This document shows positions 50,748-61,800 of a stretch of DNA of 64,000 bases, piece after piece. Made by a program: the position numbers and the translations under genes. The notes beneath the pieces are model-generated. The model saw nothing but the letters and a program-made list of their open reading frames with translations. It was not told the origin of the DNA and ran no database searches. The DNA comes from Henningerozyma blattae CBS 6284. Lineage: Eukaryota; Ascomycota; Saccharomycetes; Saccharomycetales; Saccharomycetaceae. The stretch lies in NCBI RefSeq assembly GCF_000315915.1, contig NC_020194.1, positions 310,001-374,000 of the forward strand, read 5' to 3'. Each line of letters opens with the position of its first letter. Position 1 is the stretch's first letter.

Positions 50748-51077
50748 GTTTGGTGTCTTATTGATGCTTTTTTTTTAATATTTTAAATGTGAAAAATTTA
50801 TGACCTTCTTCTTACATAAATATTTATACATTGAAAGTAAAAACGTTTACAGAAATGCGCATTGCTAAATGTGTATATTTGAATATATATTATTTCTATA
50901 AAATATTAAAGGCTAATAATTTAATCCTTTGTTCAAGATGACAAACATAAATGTTTAAATAAAAAACGAACTTGAATATCAAATTATATTTATAAAGGTC
51001 TATAAAGATTACAATTTAATAATTGAAATCATATCATTATTACGGTCTAAATCATTGGAATATGGATATGTTGTTAC
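50748..51077. other. Convergent intergenic RCF3/MTC4
   Basis: 330 bp of AT-rich 3' flanks; nothing else seen. Confidence 0.55.
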
Positions 51078-54000
51078 TTACCATAGGAGCCACGTTAACA
51101 GATCAAGAAATAGGTCTAATATATGCCTAATGTCTTTTAAGCCTCTAACAATGACTCTTAGTATAGTAAAAAACACAACTAATAAAAATTCTAAGCATCT
51201 ATATAATATTTTACTCATCCTTTGGGCATGAATATTTTTTAATGATTCATATTTTTCTGCATTTTCTTGGAATAACTTTAATTTTAGAGTCAATGTAGTG
51301 TTAATATCTGTCATAATTCTATCAGTAGTAGATATTAGTGTTTGCACTCTTACAGAGTAATCATTGAGCCATCTAGAGTTCCAATTATCAGCATCCGATA
51401 TGACAGTATCTAATCTTGAATTGTATTTGTCAAGAACCTGTGAAGTATCGGAGAACAATCCTGCCGCATCATTTTGAACCGGTTCAGAAACTCTTTTATT
51501 CAATTCTTTCCTTTTAATACTGTGAAATATCTCTCTCCTATGCTGCATCAAATGAACTGTACCCATGACATATCTTGCTTCTTTCCAATCTTCTTGCAAC
51601 TGCATATCTAAATCATAAGATGGTACAAAGCTGGTAAAAGTTTTCTTTTTATAATTAAACTCCAGCCCTGAATTTTCTTCGTCATCATCAAAATGAACAC
51701 TATCATCTGTTTCTTCATCTTCAGAATAGTAACCGCTCTTAGGATTATTAATATCATCATCATGATCATAATGGCGAGGGCTGTGCAATTTCGTATTCGA
51801 TGTATATTCGGTAGTAAGTTTTGAATTATCATTAATAGTGTTATCCATTGTTGAACTTAAACGAATTTGCGAAGGCTGGTAAGAAGCCTTTGTTGAAAAA
51901 TCATTTGAGTTTGAATTCCCACTAAAAAACGAAGTATTTATATTCAATGCATTTGGATGACGAATCTTAGCACGTAACCGTGATAAATGAGGCTGATCAT
52001 TTATTTTTTCTGAACTTGATAATTTTCTTACTACTTTATTACGTTTACTGGTTTTGTTTTCAGGAACTATTGATAGCGATGATCCAGATGAAGAATTATG
52101 ATGAGAATTATGATGTGAATTAGTAACTACATCCTCTGGTGCCAAATAGGTATGAGTAGAATGTGAGAAAGATTGTTTCTTCATTGAGGAGCTTTTTCGC
52201 CTGTTGTTTTTATGCTTACTTCCCAAATCCTGGGTTTCAATACTATCATTTGAAACGTACTGCATATTAAATGCTTCACCTAAATTAGAATTAGAGTTCG
52301 AAGAAAGTTTATAAAACCCAACCTTTTTAGATGATTTTGATGAAGCAGAGCGTGATTTAAGTCCCATAATGTTTGTAGAACCTTGATTTTTATTCCAAGG
52401 GCTTCTTGATATCAATTTTTCCAATTTATTCTTTGGTGAATGCTGCTCCAAAGGAGCATCTTTAACGTTCACATCCAACAAAACTGAAGTATCATGATCT
52501 GGAATAGTTAATCGATTTTGGTTAGTGTCATTATCTTTTTCATTATTAGCTTTACTATTTGAATTTTTGGTAGAAACAGTTTCAATATTATTTGTAGTTG
52601 AGTGAGTGGCTGTGCTTGCATTCAGGACAATTTTCGAATTAGTAGTGTCAGAATTATTTATCGGCATTGAAGCATTGGAAGTTGGAGAATCCGAATAAGT
52701 TTTTTGAGAATTTCTAGATTGTGTTTTGGTTGCAAAAGATCCAAGTAGACTCAAATGCTGCATCGATTCTGTATAATTGCTAGAGACACTCTTCCCAACG
52801 GGATTTGTAGAACCACTTCCTGCAGGGACAGATAAAGCATTAGCTTTATTGATAGTTGAAATTTCAAATTTTTGAGGAGTAACAATAGCAGGTAATTGAA
52901 TAAGCTTTGGTGAAGTACTGACTTCTTTTACGCTATTCATTTTGGTAGTTACATATTTAGGTAATATATTTTGTGTAGTTATGGTATAATTTTTCGATAT
53001 ATCTTTACTCACAATTGTAGTTGTATTTGCAAATATGTCTGCGCTTAGACTTGGATTTGATGATGGACTTAAATATATGTTTGCATTTGAGCTTGATATG
53101 ATATTGGATGCTCTAGGTGGAGTACCAGAGTCGCTCTTGGTCTTTAAATATGATAATGAAGAGTATTTCTTATAATTCTTAGATATTAAATTTGCCGTTG
53201 CAGTAGCAGAAGGTTCTTCAAACCAATATTCGCCTCTGTGATCCACCAAATCATGCCAATGAGATGATCTCCATACCATATCACTAGATCTTTCAGGTAA
53301 ATCAACAAACCATGGAGAAGTCTTTTCAGGGGTTTTTGAGAATTCTTTAATTGCAATTACTGGAGTTTTTGGGATATATAACGTTCCTGGAACTAATTCA
53401 TTAAATTTCTTTCTTAATTTTCTATTTCTAATAACTTGTAATGGATTATAAACACCATCCAAATTCTCGTGAATAACTTCAATTCCGTCTAGCGAGATAG
53501 ATTTGTGTAACAGATTATAATAGTGCTCCAAATAAATTCTTGTTCTTTCTGCATTGATTCTTGAAAATTTAGACATTGGGGCTGTCAATGGTTTATGTGT
53601 TAAATTGTATTTTAAAGTACTATTAGTTATGGATTCCAATTCTAGTTGGTCGTGGCGTGAAAAAGTATCAGTAGATACACTTCTTCTATGCGTACTCGAA
53701 CGTCTAGCTCTAGACAATAATGCAGGTTCCACACTTTGACTTTTTTTTTTAGGATTAGTTCCAGCATTATTTTTTTGTGATTTCTTGGTCTTTTTACTTC
53801 TATTTTTATCAGACTTACAATTGTAAAAATCAGAATATTTTTTTATATCATCAACAGAAGAAGGTGTTAAACTTGAAGAAAGATCATCTAAACTCTCCAC
53901 AGAATCTCGTGAAGGCTTCTGTAATGTATTAAATTCCACATTTAAGTCATCCATTAAGCCATATTTACTATCCATCACTAATTTTGTAACCATTTTAATT

Positions 54001-54215
54001 CTATTAATATCTGCTCGGGTTGCCTGGATATTATCACTCGAATTGGGGTAAGTGACATCATTAAAATTTTTAGGATTGTTCTGATTATTTGTATTATAAT
54101 GATGATGATAATGATGCCGATGATTAAGATTACGTAGACGATGAGTTGTTTTCAAAGTAGTTAAACCTGTCTTAGTATCAACATCTTCTAAAAGAATTGT
54201 TTTTTCCACTGACAT
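51078..54215 (-). CDS. MTC4: Mtc4-like protein
   Basis: A 1045-residue, mostly disordered Ser/Asn/Thr-rich protein with a structured C-terminal region. An N-terminal conserved block is at about 220-345 (INAERTRIYLEHYYNLLHKSIS, SSHWHDLVDHRGEYWFEEP). A C-terminal helical block at about 890-1000 (LDTVISDADNWNSRWLNDYSVRVQTLI) is followed by a hydrophobic end (about 1005-1045), probably a membrane anchor. By position next to RCF3 and TRS20 it is YBR255W/MTC4, a gene known from genetic interaction with cdc13. The molecular role is unknown. It is longer than the S. cerevisiae protein. The family call rests mainly on synteny. Confidence 0.78.
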   Translation of the reverse strand: MSVEKTILLEDVDTKTGLTTLKTTHRLRNLNHRHHYHHHYNTNNQNNPKNFNDVTYPNSSDNIQATRADINRIKMVTKLVMDSKYGLMDDLNVEFNTLQKPSRDSVESLDDLSSSLTPSSVDDIKKYSDFYNCKSDKNRSKKTKKSQKNNAGTNPKKKSQSVEPALLSRARRSSTHRRSVSTDTFSRHDQLELESITNSTLKYNLTHKPLTAPMSKFSRINAERTRIYLEHYYNLLHKSISLDGIEVIHENLDGVYNPLQVIRNRKLRKKFNELVPGTLYIPKTPVIAIKEFSKTPEKTSPWFVDLPERSSDMVWRSSHWHDLVDHRGEYWFEEPSATATANLISKNYKKYSSLSYLKTKSDSGTPPRASNIISSSNANIYLSPSSNPSLSADIFANTTTIVSKDISKNYTITTQNILPKYVTTKMNSVKEVSTSPKLIQLPAIVTPQKFEISTINKANALSVPAGSGSTNPVGKSVSSNYTESMQHLSLLGSFATKTQSRNSQKTYSDSPTSNASMPINNSDTTNSKIVLNASTATHSTTNNIETVSTKNSNSKANNEKDNDTNQNRLTIPDHDTSVLLDVNVKDAPLEQHSPKNKLEKLISRSPWNKNQGSTNIMGLKSRSASSKSSKKVGFYKLSSNSNSNLGEAFNMQYVSNDSIETQDLGSKHKNNRRKSSSMKKQSFSHSTHTYLAPEDVVTNSHHNSHHNSSSGSSLSIVPENKTSKRNKVVRKLSSSEKINDQPHLSRLRAKIRHPNALNINTSFFSGNSNSNDFSTKASYQPSQIRLSSTMDNTINDNSKLTTEYTSNTKLHSPRHYDHDDDINNPKSGYYSEDEETDDSVHFDDDEENSGLEFNYKKKTFTSFVPSYDLDMQLQEDWKEARYVMGTVHLMQHRREIFHSIKRKELNKRVSEPVQNDAAGLFSDTSQVLDKYNSRLDTVISDADNWNSRWLNDYSVRVQTLISTTDRIMTDINTTLTLKLKLFQENAEKYESLKNIHAQRMSKILYRCLEFLLVVFFTILRVIVRGLKDIRHILDLFLDLLTWLLW

Positions 54216-54925
54216 TAGATGTTATTGTATGTTTTTTTAAATAGAAAAAAGTAGTTAGGTTTGTGGGTATGTATTTGTAGCTAAAATATGTATAGTTTTG
54301 CACTTGGTAATACGTCAAAGCATAATATTATTAAGAGGTTTCGATTTATTAATAAATATCTTATGGAATAACCAAGTCTAAGAGAAAGATCTAACAGGCT
54401 TTAATAAATAACAATATTAATATATCAATAATACATAATAAATAATAATTCTTATTAATAATTTGAAATCTCGAAATGATATTGTATATTATTATTTGAA
54501 TTACCCAAAATAAATGAAATAGTAGTAATCACCATGCTCTTTATTTTCCAGATAGTTTCTGATCATTGCCTTTTCCGGCTCAATTCCGTTTCTTTTCTGA
54601 AACACGGGAATGCGCCTTGCCCTGAGATATATATAAACATGCCCTAAATGTCAATAACCCTAAAGTTAACTTTTGCCGGGTAATAATATCCCGGGGTTTC
54701 AGGATACAAATTCGAATTTGAGAATGTGCCACCAGTTAGGGATACGAACTCTATAATGAGGAAGCTTGACTTACTTTGGAAAATTAAGGTTTGTTGGAAG
54801 ATTATAAATTCGAAAAAGATGAGATGCTAATATGATGTGAACAGAGATTAATATGAATCTGTCCGAAACCTTCTAACCGCCAATACCGGGGTGCAGCTTA
54901 AAGATAGAAAAAAAAACTTTTAATA
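54216..54925. other. Divergent promoter MTC4/TRS20
   Basis: A 710-bp spacer. A Reb1-type CGGGTAA is at 54677-54683, with a TATATATAAA near 54628. No gene seen. Confidence 0.6.
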
Positions 54926-55459
54926 ATGAACTACTTTGTCATAGTAGGTCCAAAGGATAAATTCATCTACGAAACTTACCTAGGAAATTCTAAAGATACT
55001 GTTGGTGGAAGTGGGTTTCCACCACATATTAGAGATCTCCTTCCATTTATTCTTCATTCTTCATTAGACCTTGTGTATGCCAATAAATGGGGCAAGGATT
55101 CTGAAGGGTTGGACAATAGTAGATGCTACCTGGGGTTGCTAGATTTTTTCTTTGGATTACCAATTACTGCATATGTCACATATAGTGGGATAATGTTTCT
55201 TATGTTACATTTCAATAATCAAATATTGAGAAAATTGGATACTGGCATAATTGATCCAACTTCGAATAGTAAAACTGCTAAACAGCTAGCTGCAATTGCA
55301 CCTCGTGTGAAAAATGGATACGTTGAAGTATTTTATAGAGAAGTTCATGAGTTATATATAAAGACATTAATGAACCCGTTTTATCATATGGGCGATCCAA
55401 TTACGAGTCCACTTTTCTCACGTAAAGTTCATAGATTGTCAAAACGATACCTACATTAG
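54926..55459 (+). CDS. TRS20: TRAPP subunit Trs20 (sedlin)
   Basis: A 177-residue longin-fold subunit of the TRAPP complexes, which activate Rab GTPases Ypt1 and Ypt31/32 in ER-Golgi and Golgi traffic and in autophagy; it is the ortholog of human sedlin. The start MNYFVIVGPKDKFIYE, the central HSSLDLVYANKW and CYLGLLDFFFGLPITAYVTYSGIMF, and the C-terminal FYREVHELYIKTLMNPFYHMGDPI match the family. The internal segment at about 110-130 differs from S. cerevisiae (175 residues). Position matches YBR254C. Confidence 0.94.
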   Translation: MNYFVIVGPKDKFIYETYLGNSKDTVGGSGFPPHIRDLLPFILHSSLDLVYANKWGKDSEGLDNSRCYLGLLDFFFGLPITAYVTYSGIMFLMLHFNNQILRKLDTGIIDPTSNSKTAKQLAAIAPRVKNGYVEVFYREVHELYIKTLMNPFYHMGDPITSPLFSRKVHRLSKRYLH

Positions 55460-55652
55460 ACATAATAATTGTTATTACAGTTGGAACTAATCTACGTGCT
55501 CATCTCATAAAGTTTAATATTCATTTCATTCCATAGCCCAAAAATATACTACATATACATTTACAAATAGAAGTATCTAGCATTTTAACTCTCTTTCATT
55601 TAATATAGGAAGTGTATCAATTATTATTTACCGTTCAATAACAATATAATTC

Positions 55653-56060
55653 TTATTCTCCAATTAATTCATTCATGCAACCATCTAATAGTTGCTCTAC
55701 CATCTCATAATCTAGTTCATTTTCTTCTTCATCTTTCGGTATTTGTGTTAATAACCATTTTTCTTTGATATTCCTTGAAAGGACTAGCAGATCTTCAATC
55801 CCCTTAATTAATTGCATGGTTTGTGTATTGACCATCGATAACGATGTTGTGGCGATATTAATTTCCGAATTATTTTCAACTAACAAATTACTATTGGAAT
55901 TAGTGCCAGCATTACTGCTATTATTACTACCATAACTGTTTTCTTCTTCCTCTTCCAGATTTAATGTTCCAATAGCAGCTAATTTAATCAATTCTTCTAA
56001 TCTAGTAGATATTAGTTCAATAGTTTGGTTTAATCGTTCTTTTAATACTTGATTACTCAT
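55653..56060 (-). CDS. SRB6: Mediator head subunit Med22/Srb6
   Basis: A 135-residue subunit of the Mediator head module (S. cerevisiae Srb6/Med22, 121 residues), which pairs with Med11. The N-terminal helix MSNQVLKERLNQTIELISTRLEEL and the block STVNTQTMQLIKG-type to KEKWLLTQIP at about 75-115 match the family; the motif VNTQTMQLIKGIEDLLVLSRNIKEKWLL is the most conserved part, spanning about 78-105. An Asn/Ser-rich insertion (about 38-65) explains the extra length. Convergent with TRS20, as in YBR253W. Confidence 0.92.
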   Translation of the reverse strand: MSNQVLKERLNQTIELISTRLEELIKLAAIGTLNLEEEEENSYGSNNSSNAGTNSNSNLLVENNSEINIATTSLSMVNTQTMQLIKGIEDLLVLSRNIKEKWLLTQIPKDEEENELDYEMVEQLLDGCMNELIGE

Positions 56061-56409
56061 TCTTATCGATGATAATAATAATTTTTGTGTTTGAATTAAA
56101 ATCTTTACTACTTGATATTACTTACTTTTATTGGTAATAATTTGTTTTTTTTTTTTTTTATTATTTTTCAATTTTTGGTGATGGCTTATTTTATTTTGTA
56201 AACCTTTACAAACCAAAGGTGTACGGGTGTATTGAATTTTAATTTCCCGTTCAAAGTATTTATATCACGTGCTGTTGAATATCATTTTTTTTTTCTTTTT
56301 TTACATATTAATTAAGAAGTTTGTTTATATAGATTCATTATACATTTATAAATTGATTGTAGAATATTTGCTCGTGTAGTTTCATAAAAAGAAATAGGTT
56401 GTTTCTTCT
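56061..56409. other. Intergenic SRB6/DUT1
   Basis: SRB6 promoter and DUT1 3' end. A T-run of 15 is at 56145-56160 and a CACGTG box near 56268-56273. No gene seen. Confidence 0.55.
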
Positions 56410-56868
56410 CTATTTCCCTGTGCTACCAAAGCCACTGGAACCTCTTTCACTTTCTTCTAATGATTCTACTACAACAATTTCCGCATCATCAATGATTCTT
56501 TCTAAGATTAATTGAGCAATTCTATCACCTTTAATAATTTCAAAATCCTTTTCAGAATGGTTGAATAACATGATTTTAACTTCACCAGTGTAATCTCTAT
56601 CAATCACACCAGCACCAGTATTAATACCGTGTTTAACAGCTAAACCTGATCTTGGTGCGATTCTACCATAGGTACCAACTGGAACAGTGAATGATATATC
56701 AGTAGACACTAAACCTTGGCCTCTAGCTGGAATAGTAATAGCTTTAGAAGCGTATATGTCATAACCAGCTGCAGTTGCAGAACCTTTAGTTGGAACAGTA
56801 GCATCTGGTGAACGCAGTTGTATCTTCAAAGATTGAGATAATTTTTGTTGTTTTGTGGCTTGAGACAT
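56410..56868 (-). CDS. DUT1: dUTPase
   Basis: A 152-residue trimeric deoxyuridine triphosphatase that hydrolyses dUTP to dUMP and PPi, keeping uracil out of DNA and feeding dTMP synthesis. The five motifs are visible: AAGYDIYAS (1), [11 protein letters not shown] (2), [11 protein letters not shown] (3, with the catalytic Asp), GDRIAQLIL (4) and the C-terminal [11 protein letters not shown] (5). S. cerevisiae Dut1 has 147 residues. Its promoter carries two MCB boxes. Position matches YBR252W. Confidence 0.97.
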   Translation of the reverse strand: MSQATKQQKLSQSLKIQLRSPDATVPTKGSATAAGYDIYASKAITIPARGQGLVSTDISFTVPVGTYGRIAPRSGLAVKHGINTGAGVIDRDYTGEVKIMLFNHSEKDFEIIKGDRIAQLILERIIDDAEIVVVESLEESERGSSGFGSTGK

Positions 56869-57019
56869 TATTATTATTCTTATTTTGAATGTTCCTCTGA
56901 TTACCTATTTATAATCTAATAGGCATGAAATTGTAAGTTATCAATAATACACAATTCAGGTAAGCACCTTTCTTTTTATATAGAACTGTATTTTCCGGAA
57001 ATCAATCGAGATGAGCTTT

Positions 57020-57040
57020 ACGCGTGGTAAATTTACGCGT
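57020..57040. promoter_or_regulatory. Two MCB elements upstream of DUT1
   Basis: ACGCGT at 57020-57025 and 57035-57040, about 150-170 bp before the DUT1 ATG, a position suited to MBF control at G1/S. Confidence 0.8.
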
Positions 57041-58976
57041 ATTCCCCATCGCGTTGGTTCAGTAAAATTATTGCTTTCCATTTTTAGTAATAACCTTTTT
57101 TACAGAATTTCCAAATTTTATAAAATCAATGTTTATTAAAGCTTTTTTTTCCCCCATTCATTAACTTCTTGTTTGTTTGTTTTTGTTTTTTTGATGAATT
57201 TTTAATCGCAATTAATATCGTTATTATTCACCGTCACAAAATTACGAAATCGATTTATATGCATTTTTTGATTGGATCTATTTTATAATATTTTATTTTT
57301 CTTTTGCTATATTTGTAAATTAATTGCACAATCTTCCTTGATTCTTATAGAATATAATAAGTTCAATATAATTGAGTTATCGATCTATAAATTGCTTAAG
57401 TTTTAAAATAAAGATGTAACTTTTCATAATAAGGATTAGAAAACTATTCCCTTAATTTTTATTTTGTTTTTTTCAAAAAAACACATTAATCTAAAATGAG
57501 CAAGATTTGAAGCACATACCGGGATCATTCTCAATTTTAAAGGACATGGCGCTCTTTGACTATTAATAGCTGCCAATAAATTGGTATCAGTCATTTCATG
57601 TCTTTATCTAGTTTTTTTTTTAATTTCAAGTTATATACTAATCCCTAATTTTTCATATTCGCTCAAAATAAGCCTTGGTGACGAAATTAAGGTTTGGATC
57701 TTCCAGAAAGCAGGAGTACAGTCTTTTCGATTCTATAAGATTATTATTTTTTTAAGCTTCTTTTTTTTATTTTTTTATTTTTCATTTTTTTTTTTTAATT
57801 ATTTGTTCCACTAATATCACATGAAATTTCTTCTTGTCGAACTATTTTTCGAAAGATTTTTATCTCGTTCCTTATCCACTCCAACTTGACCCAATTTATT
57901 TCAATTAATTACATCTTCTCTCAAATATTTCCAAATCTGTATCGGAAAGAGCGGTGTCTGTGTATTTACAACCTCTACGACGTGCGCTATCAGAATTAAA
58001 TCCCCTTTCCCGAGGTTTTATTGGTTCCACAAGTTTAAAGTTTAAATCTTCCATCGGCAAAGTTTTATAGAAGGACGCTAATTAGTCATACATCGAATAG
58101 ATTGCCTGTGTTATCCCTTAATATACCGGAACTAAAAGGAACTAACCCGGTGGTTCTAAATCAGTTTTAAAACGTTCTGCTATTTCGGTTGTAACAAATG
58201 ATAATCAAATAAATCGCCAAGTCTCAAGGTTAATCAAGAACTACAAAAAGTCCAGACCTTGTTATACGAGACATGATAATCATGGATACTTCCGGAATAA
58301 AGGATGTGTTAGCAGGCACCTAGCTTAATTTAACAGATCCCACTGTATCGCCACATACCTTTCTTGGTCTAAATTAATAATTCTACCTTATAGGGTATTT
58401 GCTTATTTACCCCGGTGTAATAACTTGCTAGTCGGAATTGCCTTATGGGGTAATTTCAACAACAACGCCATATATATGGATCGGATGTTTATTTTTTTTA
58501 AGCTTGTTCGTGGGTTTTGCTTGTTTTGTATGCTTGTGTTTATATTTATGAATATTTGTGTTTTGAGGGGTAGGAATATAGCTGTATACCGATGAGATTT
58601 GATAAGATAGATGAAGTTTAACCTTGAAAATGTTATGCATGCATGTGTTAGGCCGGTGCCTATGACTATTTTCAAGTTTAATTCATGGTAATCTTATAAC
58701 AATCTCATGAAATCTTATGGGATATTTGCATGACTATTTGTGTGGCTAGGCTATTTGCTATGTTATAGGCACCAATGAATGAGGGTAGTACAGGGATAGC
58801 GAATAACGTCGTTTGACTAGTTGGAAAGTGAGGTGTGAGAATGGTATTTCGGATCTTAACCGACTTCCGTTTTCTTGATGATGTATTGTGGTTATGACAT
58901 ATACGACGTTACAAGAAGTGCGTAGAACAGTGAAAGCTGGCTATCAAACATAGACTAACGTAGATTGTAGATAGAC

Positions 58977-59130
58977 TAGGAACCTCGAAAGATATTTCGA
59001 AAAGTAATTGACAGAAAACCTTCGAAGATCGTTCAAAGGGTAATTGATAGATAACCTTCGAAGATAGAAAACCTTCGAAGATAGAAAACCTTGGAAAATT
59101 GCTAGAAGAGTAATTAATAGAACCATTACA
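58977..59130. repeat. Interleaved short repeats
   Basis: Two motifs alternate. AACCTTCGAAGAT-like units start near 59017, 59053 and 59070, with a fourth diverged one near 59087. GTAATTGA-like units occur near 59004, 59040 and 59110. The block ends at the poly-A tract. Confidence 0.7.
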
Positions 59131-59138
59131 GATTAATT

Positions 59139-59190
59139 GACAAAAAAAAAAAAAAAAAAAAAAAAATAAAAAAAAAAAAAAATAAAAAAA
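59139..59190. repeat. Poly(dA) tract
   Basis: About 50 bases, almost all A, broken by a few T. Confidence 0.9.
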
Positions 59191-59243
59191 TAATGGCACA
59201 ACCTTTTTACAGATTCATCGGTTGCAATTAAAAAAATGAAAAG

Positions 59244-59252
59244 TATATAAAG
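59244..59252 (+). promoter_or_regulatory. TATA-like element without a downstream ORF
   Basis: TATATAAAG just downstream of the poly-A tract. The plus strand holds no ORF of 60 codons or more from here to 60.9 kb, so any transcript would be non-coding. Confidence 0.4.
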
Positions 59253-59946
59253 GGGTAGTAATGAGTTGAAATTACAAGATATTTTGTCCGTCACAAAAGA
59301 CCAGATCATTGTGAACAATTGAAAATATCAATATATTTCAAGAGTTCAAATAATTAACACATACATTTCCCCTTCCCCAACTAACAAGCAAAAAAAACAG
59401 AACAGGTATCATTGGCAAAAAGTTAACATCGGTGAGTGGGTTGAAGTACAATTGTCCTTTGGTGGATATTTTTAAAGGATAAGCTTTGAATCTAACAAGG
59501 TTTTTTTAAATTTTAATCAAACAGATTTGGAAGTTTAAGTTTGGTTATTATTGAAATTTCAAGTTTTTTCAAGACAATAATCCTCATCCACTCACCTACA
59601 CCTTCCCCCTTAGTCGCTCCCAAAATTTGGTTGCGCAAATATTTTTAAAAAAAAAATTTTTTTTTTTGTATACTTCTTCAAGATTTTCATACGTTATTAT
59701 AGGACTGATGGATATTGCAGGATTGTGGTGGTTCTTCAGTATCACATCTAGCCAGTGTAATAATATGAGAATGTTTTAGAAGGCATATATACATATATTT
59801 TCATTTGTGCTTTTGTTCCTTATTATTTTATACAGCTTTGATCTTTCTGTAATTTTTTTTTTTTTTTGTACCATATATATAAGTATTTACACTTTAAGAT
59901 TTATTTTAAAAAAAAAAAAAAGTTTTTTTTAATAGATAAAATTTCA

Positions 59947-59976
59947 TTACCCGTCATCGAATACCTATATAAAAGG
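59947..59976 (+). promoter_or_regulatory. Reb1-type site plus TATA box without a downstream ORF
   Basis: TTACCCG (59947-59953) lies 13 bp before TATATAAAAGG (59966-59976), flanked on the left by poly-T and poly-A runs at 59853-59930. This is the architecture of a yeast Pol II promoter pointing right, but no gene follows before convergent MRPS5. Confidence 0.5.
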
Positions 59977-60348
59977 CATTTGAACACCTTTTGACCGATT
60001 TAAGTCAATAAATAGATCTGTAAACAGTTTTACCATTTTTTTATTTCTTTAAAAAATATTTATTTACCATTAAATAACATTGCCTAAAAAAACAAACAAA
60101 CAAATAGTGACGTTTTAATATAGAAGTGCAACGATGGGTCTAGAATTCTTGGAGGTAAATCCTAGGAGGCAAACTTGTTTTGCATTAGTTGTCCTTATCT
60201 TGCCCCTTAAACTGAAGTGTTTGGTTAATGAATAATTAATGTTATTGGTTGCCCCGCATTAATTGTTTAAAAAGAAAATCTGTACACGATCAATCAGTTG
60301 TGTCAGTGGAGGCCGGATCGTAGGAGTATGTTCCTGCTGAGAATATAA

Positions 60349-60380
60349 ATCTGTTAGCGGAGTGATCTGTTAGCGGAGTG
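60349..60380. repeat. Perfect 16-bp tandem duplication
   Basis: ATCTGTTAGCGGAGTG occurs twice in direct succession near the 3' end of MRPS5. Confidence 0.9.
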
Positions 60381-60533
60381 GCGGGGGGTATCGTGGTACG
60401 CGTGACGTGACGTCCAGCTCGGCTAGTAATAAGAGAATATTAAATTACATAGTATATTACAAGAGTTATATATATATATATATTTTTTTTTTTGGGATAA
60501 ACTTTGCCAATGCATGGGGGGCAGGGTGAAGAC

Positions 60534-61472
60534 TTATGTAGCAGAATAATAAACCTTTCTTAAATCTGCAATCTTCTTACCCCTACTCAAAGCAACCTCA
60601 TCTAAAGTACGTTGCCCCATTGTAAGAGCTTCTACCACACCCTTTGCAACGTTCATATCATTTCTTGATTTGTAAACCTTAGCACTAAGATCTTTAATAC
60701 CGGCCAATTCACAAATTTCGAATATCACGTGGTTGACTCTTAGACCAAACCCTGGCTTGGCGGATCTCAAGAACAATTTCACCCCATGGAAGCGATGGTT
60801 GATGTTGTTGTAAATGGTTCTGTTTTCATAACGAGGTACAAAAGTCAAGTTTCTGACGGCATCCCAATGGGATTTATATACAGCCTTTGCCATGTCGGTT
60901 CTTGATTTACCTTCACCCAAGCCGATCATTCCCTTACGGTCGCCCACAGCGACGAGTGAGTAGAAGGAGGCGATCTTGCCCTTTGCGGTTTGGTTGGAAA
61001 CACGTTTGAGTACCAAAGGTTTCATGGTCAATTTGTTTTTGATAAACAAGGGGTCCAAGCCGGTTTGTTTAGCCAAAGCGTTGGCGAATTCTGAGTTTGG
61101 ACCACTCAAAGTTGGAGTGCCGGTGCCAGTGTTGGAAGTAGTTGAAGTGCCTGGTGGGTAGACATGGCCGCCATCTGGTAGTTGTTGATGGAGATGGGTG
61201 GTCCAATCAAGAGAATCGGTATTGGTTAAAGTCGAAGTGCCACTATGTAAATGAGGTGTGCCTGGTTTATAATCCCAATAAGGATGGAGTTTTGAGAAAT
61301 CATCTAGATAGGTGGGGGCGAAAGAAGAATGGGTTGTAAGGGAGGTGTTTGGTGGGATGACGTCTTGGGCGAGTTTAATGGATTGGATGAGATCTGAGCT
61401 GTAATATTTGGAGAGTAGTGATTCATCGTAGTGTTGGAGGCGTCTGGAGAGAGTGGAGAAGCAGCGTTTCAT
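60534..61472 (-). CDS. MRPS5: Mitochondrial ribosomal small subunit protein uS5m
   Basis: A 312-residue mitochondrial ribosomal protein (S. cerevisiae Mrps5, 307). The N terminus [25 protein letters not shown] is an Arg/Ser-rich presequence. A Thr/Ser/Gly linker (about 85-130) leads to the double-stranded RNA-binding-like S5 N domain (about 155-225; [18 protein letters not shown]) and the S5 C domain (about 230-310; [29 protein letters not shown]). Position matches YBR251W. Confidence 0.95.
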   Translation of the reverse strand: MKRCFSTLSRRLQHYDESLLSKYYSSDLIQSIKLAQDVIPPNTSLTTHSSFAPTYLDDFSKLHPYWDYKPGTPHLHSGTSTLTNTDSLDWTTHLHQQLPDGGHVYPPGTSTTSNTGTGTPTLSGPNSEFANALAKQTGLDPLFIKNKLTMKPLVLKRVSNQTAKGKIASFYSLVAVGDRKGMIGLGEGKSRTDMAKAVYKSHWDAVRNLTFVPRYENRTIYNNINHRFHGVKLFLRSAKPGFGLRVNHVIFEICELAGIKDLSAKVYKSRNDMNVAKGVVEALTMGQRTLDEVALSRGKKIADLRKVYYSAT

Positions 61473-61800
61473 TTGGGTGGTGGTGATGGGTGGGGGTAGT
61501 TTTTTTTAGCATTGCCATTGAGATTGGGATGATTTAAATAAGGTGGGAAGGCCGAGACGAGGCGAGGCGAAAGCAAATGCAAACACGCAACGCAACGCAA
61601 ACAACGCAAACAACGCACCGCAACGCAAACACGGCTGTCCCCCACACAGTAATGAGAATGGATTATACAAAACGTATAGAATGCTATATATGCAACGTGC
61701 TAACGAAAAACCCCTAGCCAAAAAAAACCCGCGTACTAGCATACACTGGCCCGGCATCGGCAGTCACCTATTAACTCACTTCGCGAACTCGCTAGGATTG
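61473..61800. other. Intergenic MRPS5/HMG-box gene
   Basis: 328 bp with GC content rising to the right. It includes a CGCAAACAACGCAA-type direct repeat near 61585-61630. No gene accepted. Confidence 0.55.

Larger units (their letters stand above)
56869..60533. other. 3.7-kb gene desert between DUT1 and MRPS5
   Basis: These two genes are close neighbours in S. cerevisiae, yet here they are 3.7 kb apart with no convincing ORF. The segment contains the DUT1 MCB boxes, interleaved short repeats at 58977-59130, a long poly-A tract at 59139-59190, two TATA-like sites (59244 and 59966), a Reb1-type site (59947) and a 16-bp tandem duplication (60349-60380). I searched by eye for known small RNAs (spliceosomal, SRP, RNase P/MRP) and for a CDEI-CDEIII centromere, and found none. 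The core of a telomerase RNA cannot be judged by eye. Confidence 0.6.
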
